Positions 46,211-57,000 of a DNA stretch of 62,000 nt are shown here, in pieces; the first letter of the stretch is position 1; every line of letters starts with the position of its first letter. The translations under genes were made by a program, and so were the position numbers. This stretch comes from Apostichopus japonicus (Eukaryota; Echinodermata; Holothuroidea; Aspidochirotida; Stichopodidae): assembly GCF_037975245.1 (NCBI RefSeq), contig NC_092566.1, positions 16,285,001 through 16,347,000 of the forward strand, written 5' to 3'. The notes below the pieces were generated by a model. It searched no databases, was not told the DNA's origin, and worked only from the letters and a program-made list of their open reading frames with translations.

Positions 46211-47064
46211 TTCTCATGGCTGTATCAGTTAAAACTGCTAAACGTGAGTACCCGTTACTATGTTAACACTAATGTGTGATACAATTTTGGAACGTGTATT
46301 TGATTAATTACAAACAGAAAATAGAACACAATCCTGTAATGATTGACTGAACTAACCAGACTACTCTAAAGGTTTCGCCATTAATTTCGTCCACAGTTAA
46401 CAGAAAGTGGGTGACACTTTACTGCGAAACGCTTAAAATTTGCAATTTGAACCATGTTTACAAGGTATACCTTCTAGTCTAACATTAGGACAGTTGTTTA
46501 AACTCTTAACCAGTCATTATAGTTGAGTTGAAACAGCCTTTGAGTAATGAATTCGTCTGTTAGTAATTTTTTCCACAGTAGCATGCTGACAGGTCTAAAA
46601 TGTGTTACGGTGTTATAACACACTTCAGTTTATACTGATTAAAAGCTGTCTCTTATTCACTGCAGTACAAACTGATCAAGCCATGTACATTGGGTGCACA
46701 GTAGCATCTGTTGACAGGTCTAACATGTGTTACGGTGTTTCAACACACTTCAGTCTATACTGATTAACGGTTGTCTCTTATCACAGTACAAACTGATCAA
46801 GCCATGTACATTGGGTGCACAGGTGAATCTGCTGACTGTTCTAACATGTATTACGGGGTCATAACACACTTCAATTTATACTCATTAACGGTTGTCTCTT
46901 ATTCACAGTACAAACTGATCAACCCATGTACATTGGGTGCACAGGTGAATCTGATGACAGGTCTAACATGTGTTACGGTGTTATAACACACTTCAGTTTA
47001 TACTAATTAACGGTTGTCTCTTATTCACTGCAGTACAAACTGATCAAGCCATGTACATTGTGTG
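46211..47064 (+). mobile_element. Tandem-repeat-bearing mobile element, copy 2
   Basis: Second copy of the element at 17633-18513, same orientation, with four units of about 120 bp starting near 46575, 46697, 46817 and 46939. Units within a copy differ from each other roughly as much as between copies. No coding sequence is present, so it would be non-autonomous. Confidence 0.6.
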
Positions 47065-50000
47065 TCCACGGTGCCCAAAATGAAATCTTACTTTCATATT
47101 TCTCTCTAATTGTTTGATGAATTGCTTACGCTGGTGTTGTCAAAAAATGCGAGTAAGACTCCACAAATATGAGTAAAAATACGATAAATTAGCAAGATGC
47201 TAGGTTCCCACAGCCCAGGTTACTCTGGTACCAGTCTCGTACTGACGCAAACCAAGACATACATTACTTCAAGGACGTATTGAAGCAGGACTAGATAAGC
47301 CTCAGAGGTTACTTCTGATCAATACAGTGGGTGGAAGAAATCTTTAAATAGGTCACTCGAAAAAATGGGTTTTTACAATACTTTAATTGATAGTAAGCTG
47401 AAAATGTTCAGATATTGCCATTGTTTAATGCATTGTCAGAAGGTCAGAGAAGGACACTGATCGAATGGTTACATATAGGGGTGGCTGTGTAAATGAAGTA
47501 AACAGTAAACATACACCTGGTTAGAAAAAAAAAATGAAATTGTTTAATTATATTGCCACTGTATTGTAGCTATTACAAAATAATGGAAAGGTGGGCTTAA
47601 CTGGTGAACACCGTGAGAACAAAAGAAGAGGTTGGGTTTAGTGTAACCATGCCAAAATGAATCTTTCAAACTTGAGAGGGAGGGAAGGGGTGGGGGTGAC
47701 AGAAAACCGGCGAGGCTTGGGGATTTCCCTACAATAATGTTAGTTTTATAGATACTGCGCTTACTCAATGAGACGTTGGATATTTCCACCTGTTTCATCT
47801 CAAATGTTTTAATTTTCTCTCAAAATTTCGGATATTATTTCCCCAGAAATTTCATATTCTCTTTCACTTATACTAAACTTTTTTTTCTATGTGAAAACAT
47901 ACAAATATTTGTCGGCTATTTTCTGGACATTTAGACTTATATTAACCAAAAGTTCCATTTACCCCTCCAAATTTCGATTATGTCACATTAGAATGGTAGA
48001 ATTTAATTAAATTGTAATTATGACAGAATAAGTCAATCTGTCAACGGTTTATTTTAGAGAGTTTGACAAGTAACTTTTACTTTTAGTCAACCCTGGTTGT
48101 TGATGATGGAGATTAAAATCCAGAGATGTAGGACGATTTAGATAAACCCTAATCCCTCTATTCACTATACAAAGGTACAGGGTAGCATACTCTTGAGATA
48201 GCTAAAGTGTACACAAAAGAAACACCACCAGGTCAGGGCATAGTCAAGATGACAATGTATTGTATTGCCAGGTGATGCCAATTGTTGCACTAGTAATTAT
48301 GCGAGATATCACATCCAGCCAGTGAAGTGAGTGTTGGAGAGGATTATTATTCACTCTCCCAAATACTACTATCGGATCGAGTCATGCTATGTTTCTTAGC
48401 TTAAAAAGGCGGAGCTATATTCTTGTGGCTTTTCATATCATGGGGCACAGGATCCTAAATGATACCTGTATTGAAGCCTGGGTTAGTATACTGTAAATTA
48501 TGACTGGCATTTAACTGTGAGAACTGAAAACACAATTATTTCCTGAAGATTCCAGATTCATATATAATGTTCTGGATAGGGCAGCTTGTCGGCGGAGTTG
48601 GGATGGAGGTATACCACCTGACCGGACAAATTATAGACTGTATTGCGGAGCTCGTCTAACAGTTTAAGAACTGGCACCATTGTAAGTAGAAACTTGTTAT
48701 TATAATATGTTTTGTATAAATATTATTTGGGATGCAACTACTTTAAAGTTAGTATACTTTTGGAGGTAATCAAAATTCAGTTTAATTTTGAGTAGTAATT
48801 TTGAATTATGTCGGATAAATGAAAGTCACGCCTTAATTGGGTTTCGTTAAGAAAGTAGCCGCTTGCTGGTATCGTAATAATGATGGTGACTTTTAATTTA
48901 TAGCACTGCAAAATAATTCAAGCTACTTTTGGCAAAGAGTAATTACACGTTTTGTGTATTAAACATGAGTTTGGTGTGCACAAAGGAAAGTGATGATAAT
49001 GCTCACCATAGCTTTGGAATTAAAAGCAGGAAATGTGTATATGTTCGAGTTTAACCATTTTTATTTTCTCACATTGCATATTTATTTTTGGATAGCTGCC
49101 AGGCGAATGTGTCACATTGCCACTTTCTACTATTGTGGGTGACAGATTATATTCTCGTAACTTCCAATTTTCGCACTTTTCATATCTGATATGTCCACTA
49201 AATTTCCGACTTTTCTCGAAATGTGAACTGTTTGTGCTGAAAGTTTTGACTTTATATTTAGACATGTAATTTCTGATTGTAACGAAATTGTGGCTTTTTA
49301 TGATCATGAATGAAACGTCCGCGTAAATTGTCAAACGTTCGGCATTTCATTGAAACTTTTGACTTTTTCTGCTCATATTTTGATTTTCTATCGAAATTTT
49401 GTAAAGAAATCAACTATTGACGGATTGTGACATACATGGAAAGGAAACTTTTTTGTTTGCTTACCTGGCCCTTTTCTCCTAGCTTGCGTGGAAATGCAGG
49501 TTATCAACTGACAAATTTTGCAACGAAATATAGAGAACTAAATGTTCTGAAGTGATTCACCAATAAGAGACAGCTGTTGCTAAATTGTTGTCCAGTCGCT
49601 AAGTTCGATCTTGAAAGGGCTGGCAGGCCTCGAAATATGCAACCCCCACCCCTCCATCCCCACCGACAATTGATGTATGTACGTTCCTGACCATAGCATT
49701 TCTTATTTCTTTTCGCATTTAGATTCGGCATAGAACACAACAACGTAGATTCGGCATAGAACACACAACAGTAAGGTATTCATTTTATCGAGCGCAAACG
49801 TGGTAAACATTTAAAGATAGATGTATGGGGGACAAATGGCATATATGATACCAATTTACCCCATGGTAAGTACTTTGGTAAATATTTCGCACCACTTTTT
49901 GCAGCACGCACAATATTTCTCTCTGTAAATTTCCTACATATCGCCTGCTCCAATGTAATCACGATCCTATAATACTTCCGATATTTTATTTGAAGCCCCT

Positions 50001-50200
50001 CTTTTCGAAGACCCCCACCCCCTCCCCCCCCAAAAAAAACTCACTTTTATATGGAGATTTCTTAACGTGTCTTTGATTGCTAAAATAAACAATATTTGCC
50101 AAGTATTCTGATCTACTTTGTCCGTATCGTGCTCTGGCAGGGTCGTGAAGACTTAATTGGCGGCGGCTATCCCATAATCAGCTTTTGAACATATGAATAC

Positions 50201-50560
50201 TTAAAGGTCTGATGTATAGACTCCAACTATAGCACGCTATCATGGAAAAGTTTCTTGAGATTACGTAATCGACCTGCCTTGGTCGTAGAATGACCTCTTT
50301 TTACCAATCAGTCTGCAACGCCTGCAACATATTTTATTGTACGAGGGTCTTTGTGTGAACACTGTATGATAAACTACACTGTAGACATGAATATATTTCC
50401 AGCCAATGTTCACACCAAGAGCCTAATGGTGTTAAGAAGCTATGTAGGGCTAATTTTAGAGCCAGAGGTCGATTTACGACCGTGGCAAGTTGATTACGTA
50501 ATCACAAAACTTTCCTAGGTTTAGCGTGCTATAATTGGAGCCAACGATGCAGATCTTTAA
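50201..50560. mobile_element. Foldback MITE flanked by TTAA
   Basis: Long inverted arms: left AGGTCTGATG...CTATAGCACGCTA...GATTACGTAATCGACCTGCC...GGTCGTAGAATGACCTC, with the complement on the right, ending ...AGATCT. Pairing continues inward (GGGTCTTTGTGTGAACACTG against CAATGTTCACACCAAGAGCC), so nearly the whole 360 bp can fold. TTAA stands at both ends, as in TTAA-specific families such as piggyBac; that assignment is an inference. No reading frame. Confidence 0.75.
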
Positions 50561-52229
50561 ACAATACTGAAACAGCAAAGGCTATCTTTAGCTCATAGTT
50601 ATGAAAGGACAACAATCGACTTGCTCCTTCGCTTGGAGATACTTTCCCCTCTTGTCACATAGATTGCAACTGAACGGTTCATGTTAAATTGTGATTATTG
50701 GCAAAAGACAGAGGTGATTACAAGTGGACATCAAAGGTGTATCGTAACGAAGAAACAGAATGAAGCAAAGACAACCAACTTTCAAAATAATGCTCTTGTA
50801 TTATTTACAACAAAAATCAAACATGATATTTTGAATTTTTGTCTATTACTAATTAATAAGAAAATGAATTTACTTCACAAAAACAAAATGACTCTCACTA
50901 ACACATTTTACTGGTTGAGACCTCGAAATTGTCACTACCCTGTATATTGCCCACGTACATGGTGCAATGCCTTGGAAATTCAGATAATTTTTAACCTTTC
51001 CTTTCGATTTAAACTTGAAGCATTCCGAGAAATCAGCCATGATAATACTTGTGTATGATATATTTCTGCTCAAGTACATCCAACCTAATCAGTCCAACTA
51101 ACAATTCGATATCTTCAAGTACCACATGATTTCTTTATTTATTTATTTTTATTATATGGGAGCAAGAAAAATTACAAGTTTAAAATACTCACAAATGGTC
51201 AGCATTTTTTTCTTGACGTTGTGATCTTTCTTGATTCACATGTATAGAAATCGTACTTTGATATCATAATTTAATTTTAATATACCGGCAAGCCAGCAAA
51301 CTAAATGAGCAGTAAAGTAGAAAGTTTGATATTGATTCTGGCCGCCCACGGGACAACCACATACACTTTTTGGGAGTTTTAGCCCCCCTCCTCCTCAGAA
51401 TAAGATCAGGAGGATCAGCCACTACATCCCACTGACATACAGAATATTACAGAATATCCTGGTGTACAGCACATAAATATATAACACGTATTTTCAGTAC
51501 AATATACACAGTTAAAAAAAAATTCAACATTATTTGAGTTTAAGTTGCAAAATATAGCACCATTTTGCACATAAGCACCCTTAAGTTTTACCTAAAATTC
51601 CTAAAAATTCTCAAAGGGACATTGTCAGTTTTCAAAGACAGGTATTGGCAAGCTAATATTAGAACCAAGAAAGATAACGAAAGAAATGAAAGGAAATTAA
51701 AAAGGTATTAAAAACCCATCTGAAAACAGTTTGACAATGCAGTTTGACAATAGATGGCCACTTAGCCATCTTGGATGCATTGGAACGAAAGATATATGGC
51801 AACTTAACTCACATCATATATCAAGATCTAACAAACTTTTGATCTATATAGCGAGGGTGATGATAGGGCAGAAGGGGAAAAGCAAAGATTCACAAATACA
51901 CGATACCAATCAAGCCAGTCATAATGAGAAAACTACAAAGTCGATGAAAGACTTTTAACAACAAAAAAGAATAAATAAATATATAAATAAATAAAATGCA
52001 GCACGGGAAATCAATATTAAACATGGAACAGACAATGAATTTGGTGTTAAACTCACACACACTATCCAACCAGTGTCAAATCACAAAGCCAACAGGCTTG
52101 GTCATCGTTCCTTTTGCCACGAAATAGTTGAACATTTAGTAGTATAACAAGAACTCAAGTTTTCAAGTTCAGGATATTCTTATCTGCAAAATACTTGGTC
52201 TCAAGTTTATTCCAACTTATAGTTTTTTA

Positions 52230-52540
52230 GAGTTGACAAAGTTTTCAGACTTTGACCTCCACTGGCTGCCTCAGATTACCTTGGACATTCACCAAAGTAG
52301 GGTAGTTAAACTCACGACAGTACATCTTTAATATGAAGTCTTATCCAGGTGTTACTTTGGAATCACATTTTCTGTCTGTGATCTACGCTGACCCCAAATG
52401 ACCTTCCTCACAGAACACGGGGGGTTCCTTGTATGCACTGTAAGATGTTTCTATCAAACCAGGAAAGGAAGTTCATCCAACCTTCACTTTTGGAGTTGTC
52501 CTGAGTACAAAGTTTCAGACTTTGACCTCCTTTGATGTTT
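52230..52540 (-). repeat. Two diverged modules with GGAGGTCAAAGTCTGAAA
   Basis: The minus-strand words GGAGGTCAAAGTCTGAAA(A)CTTTGT occur near 52238-52262 and 52507-52532, separated by about 270 bp of otherwise unrelated sequence. Probably dispersed repeat fragments. Confidence 0.45.
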
Positions 52541-53860
52541 AATGACCTGTAACCTCCACAAAAAACACCAGCAACGACCCCGACACCATGGTTCTTGTAA
52601 TCACTAGAAAGAAGAATTAGCTGTTGGAAGACGAAGTACATTTAATGTGATTCCCAAGTCTAAACTGCGACAACACCAAGACATATATTCTTCCTATAAC
52701 TTTGAAATCTGTGTCTAGATATCTTGTCTCTATATCTACCTGTTTGTATAAATCAGGTATCTATGTTATATATCAATGATAACCACAAGCCCATGCAATT
52801 CCTCTTGCTAAAAGTATCTTGATGGTCAAATAGCCGAGATCTCCTGACACAAATACAAATAAATAGGAGATGGATTGCTTCAAAATGTAGAAAGAGATGC
52901 ACTTTCTTCTCTAGAGAGCCTGTAGCGAGAGATAGAGAGAGAACAGAGAAAATGAGTCTGTTTGAGAAATCACAACAATCTTTAATACAATCGTTTGGGA
53001 CCTTACCCCTCAGAAAACCAAGTTACGATGATGGAATGTGGCACAAAAGACTAGTTTGATATATTGCTACAGAGCTTTCCAATAAAGGGTAACATATATT
53101 TTCATACTCTGACACACACACACACATACCATTGTCATCAACTTTGCATTGGCAAGGAATCAGACATCAAGACAGACAGAACGTCCCAATAAGACAGTCC
53201 ACTATACCAGTCTGTCTCCATGATTAAAATTTTCCTTTCGTTTTATAGCAGACAATGACTTATCATGCAGGGAATTTCTTTCCAAATTTGGGCTCATAAA
53301 ATGTTGATTAGTTTAGTTTAGAGACCAAAGAATCAAGAAGCCTTACACTAGCTTATTTGAGACCCTATCTGTGTAAGATCTTGGATGAACACCGGCTTAT
53401 TTCAAGCCTTCTCTTAAGTGTTCAGAGGATAATGAGGCAGGGGTGTGAATTCGCTCCCATTCATGCTCCCGGGACTGTCACTCAACGTCCCCATCCGACG
53501 GACGAGAGTGCATGACCCAGCATCTGACCACTTTCTCAAATACTGAGGTAGGCAAAGGCACCCCATTCGACATCACTGCAGTTCAGCCATGACGAACAAA
53601 GTTGTTTCGAAACCAAGATTAAATCGCAGATTTCAAAGTAAAAAAAAAAAACTTTAAGGTTATTCACTGTGTTGTTAATCTTTTGGAACATAATGGCTTG
53701 ACGGCAAATCTCAAACCTACTTCACTTACCTATGTAGGTCCTACACTAACGGATATAACTTGTAACACGCAAGAGTTAAACACAATGAGTACGAAAACGT
53801 GTCTGTTTAACATACATGACCAACCTTTGGTAAGAGGATGCCAGAAAACAAGGCTCACCT

Positions 53861-54042
53861 TTATTGTTTGGTAACGACACACCTCAATGATTCCCTAGCG
53901 TTCCATATTGCTAGTCTTTGCTTCCCTCCATAACGATAGGGCAGACGGACTTGTAATCCATCAGGCATACCTTCCATCTGTACGTCTCCTGTTGGAAGCT
54001 TGGAATATGGCATTTTGGCTCCTGGCTTCCCAACTGCTTCAG
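53861..54042 (-). CDS. HMG-box gene, last coding exon
   Basis: The acceptor TTTTACTTGTAG ends at 54043 after a long T run. The exon encodes AEAVGKPGAKMPYSKLPTGD, then GMPDGLQVRLPYRYGGK and QRLAIWNARESLRCVV before TAA at 53863-53861. An AATAAA overlaps the stop (53865-53860); this is probably chance. The Gly/Tyr/Arg-rich PYRYGGKQRLAIW segment looks like the core of a folded C-terminal domain. Confidence 0.8.
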
Positions 54043-57000
54043 CTACAAGTAAAAGAAAAACAGAAAATGGGTTGTTTAATTTGAAAATCGTTACCGCGAC
54101 ATGCTCACCACATTGTCATGCCTAAATGCGATTATGTCATAAAGGATGCTCTCTTGGTATATTTTGAACAATAGACGTACTGACAGGTCTTCAAGACTAC
54201 AAAACATAAATTATAATAATGGTTGAAGCAGAGGCTGGGTCATATTTGCCAAACATGGATGTAACATATGGTCCAGAATATTTAATCATTTTACGAATAT
54301 TTGTTGCATCAAAAGTAGCAATAACAGATTGAGATCTTTAGCACTCATTTTTCATTCTTCAGTCTTCTTTTATTTGATGATTATATTTATGATAACCTTA
54401 CCCTTCCAAAATATTGAGAATACATCGTACTAATGGGGAAAATGTTCCTCTTGTTTCCTTCCCATCTGTAATACTATACAGTATATCTTCTTACAATTAT
54501 TGTCTTTATTTTGGGTAGTATTTAATCTTTGCAATTTATTTTGCTTTAACGCTGTTATTCTTACTGGTTTGATTTTGTACGTTTGTGTTTTTATCCGTCT
54601 CTTTTGTTGTTTTGATTTGATTTGTCTTACTTGACTTTGTACGTTGCCTTTGATTACTGCATTGTATAGCTGGTGATTTATAAATAATAATAATAATGAT
54701 CATGATAATGATAGAGATAATGATAATGATAATAATAATAGTACATATAGTACATACTTTAAGTAACTCTTTTGGAATAAAATGAAGGTGTTTGATTTCT
54801 ATATTTTACTGATGATGCCAAACATGTTAATTTAGTAACACCTATGTAGTAACTGTATACGTTGTGATACACAATGTATTATTAACTAATGAGACCACCC
54901 TATATGAGCTCTGTTCTATGTTAAAAATACTAAAATAACTGAATTTTTGTGATTGTCCTTTGCTGTATCACCTTATCCATCTAAAATAATTATGTTATTT
55001 CCTTGACTTCCATTGAAAGTAAAAAAAAGGGGAAATTTTGACGTAAAGCTACAAATATATATGGGAAAAAATGACAGGAATATCGCACCATCTCCCACAC
55101 CCCTCTCCCCCCAAAAAAATCTAAATTTGTATTGCTTTTGTCCTTTACTATATCACCTAACCCCATCAAAGCAACTACTTGTAAAAAAATTACTATGTTT
55201 TTGGGGACTTAAGTAATGATTATGCAGAACGAAAAATTCACATAAGAATCAGTTGTAAATAAATTGTCCTGGGCACAAAAATTAAAGAGGTTAGTTTACA
55301 GCAGCTGTTCGTAAACTTTTAGGGACACAACCCACAATATTTCACAAGAACTGACCTACAAAACCCACAAAATCCGATGCTTAACCATCTTGGAAAACGG
55401 ATATCTTGTTAAAAAATAACTAAATTTATCTCTGAGCAAGCTGTAAGAACAGCAAATAAACCTTGTCGAAGTCTGAAGAATCCTGGGATCCACCGAAAAT
55501 ATTTTGTTATCTTCTTTTTGGGGTTGTTTTATGTACAAGAGTTTGCAGGCAGTCATTTTAGAGCAGTTGCCCATTATATTTTATTTAAAGTTTATCACAA
55601 TTACATATATTATCATTTTTTATCAACTTTATCAAACTTATCAACTGAAGACATATGATAGGGACATCTGCACATATCTTGAAACTGCAATTTTTAATAG
55701 AAAAAAAAACCATGTAGAACATTTGCTTACCATATTTCTCATTGAATATCTTCTGGATATCTTTTGCTGATATTTTATGAATTGAGTATGGTTTATCTGA
55801 AGTAACTGTTGAAAAATGTTAAAAAGATGATATGTATATTATATATTACAGCCACATTAGATATATGATGGTTTAAAGGTCTATGGAAGCCTAGCTGATT
55901 TCCTTCAAACTTTGAGGAATGATTAAATGAATGCCAAAGAGTAACTTTACTTCGAATTGAGTAACAAAAATAACTATTAATTATTCTGTAAATTAATTAA
56001 ACACATAAAGATCTCCATAGTCAATATGGATGATCCGAGACTAACAATGTACACTGTGACATAGAGTTAATGCACAACAAAGAATGCATATACTCTGTTA
56101 TGGTTATCAAGGCAAACTGAAAATGCAGTATAATGCGCAGTGTCATCACAACAGCTTACCATGAAGAAAATGCTGCTTACTAAATACAGATTTTTAAGTA
56201 CTCTTTTGTGATTACTTTTTTCATAAATTTCACATGAAATTGAATGGAAAGAAAAGTGCAAAACTGATTAATTGAACTCGACCTCGAAGATATGCACTAA
56301 ACATTGACACGGTTTCCTCAGGGTAATCTTCGACAAACTCCATCCCCCTTGAGGAACCAGCACGTGACATCTCATTCCCAGCACTGAAGACCATGTACCA
56401 GTCCAAATCTGGCAGCAGACTCTTCATCCTGTTAGCCTGTAAGAGACCAGAAACATAAATAACTCAATCACTGAGGCAAGGGAAAACATTATGAACCAAG
56501 GAAGTTGTGTTTTTTCAAAGCGTAAAGGTTTAAAACAGCCATGGATGAATTCACTGTAAAAGATACACAGATGCTACACTAATGCTGAGTACTAACGGGA
56601 GTACTGTTTAAGGAAATTCACTCGAGTTAGTCTAGGCATGAACACCAAACAACTTGATCCACTCTGAACCTCTAGGCAGGGAATAATAATAATAGGCATT
56701 TAGCTACGCTATTCATGGTAGACCATATCACAGCGCTTACAATACGTTATATTACCCCTGGTCAATGATAACCTGTCCCAGAGACAATCCCTCCAGTCGG
56801 CAGCAGTTATATACTGCGCCCAATGACAAGTTACCTCACAGGTACCCATTCAACCCCTGGGTGGAGAGAGGCAAGTGAGATAAAGCATCTTGCCCAAGGA
56901 CACAACGTAATGAACTAGGCAGGAATCGAACCAGCAATCATTGGATCACAAGTCCGACGTCTTAGCCAATTGGCCACCACGCTCTCAAAAAAAAAAAAGG

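Larger units (their letters stand above)
38000..53860. other. Intergenic region between the two genes
   Basis: Nearly 16 kb with no intact gene. It carries the MITE-split pseudogene (42279-43495), foldback elements at 44404 and 50201, the second tandem-repeat element, a tRNA-like relic near 43930, short tandem duplications at 41254-41294 and 49721-49766, and a CA/TA-rich tract at 46079-46180. Two modules related to GACTTTGACCTCC with upstream TTTCAGA are near 52238 and 52510. AATAAA-rich stretches near 51133 and 51965 could belong to an extended 3' end of the HMG-box gene, but this cannot be decided. Confidence 0.5.

Noticed and set aside
50681-51058. Plus-strand open frame of 125 codons
   Set aside because: Composition follows the AT-rich background; no family, promoter or splice evidence.
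52408-52641. Minus-strand open frame of 77 codons downstream of the HMG-box gene, considered as an extra exon
   Set aside because: The HMG-box frame already ends at 53861, and this stretch overlaps one of the GGTCAAAGTCTGAAA repeat modules.
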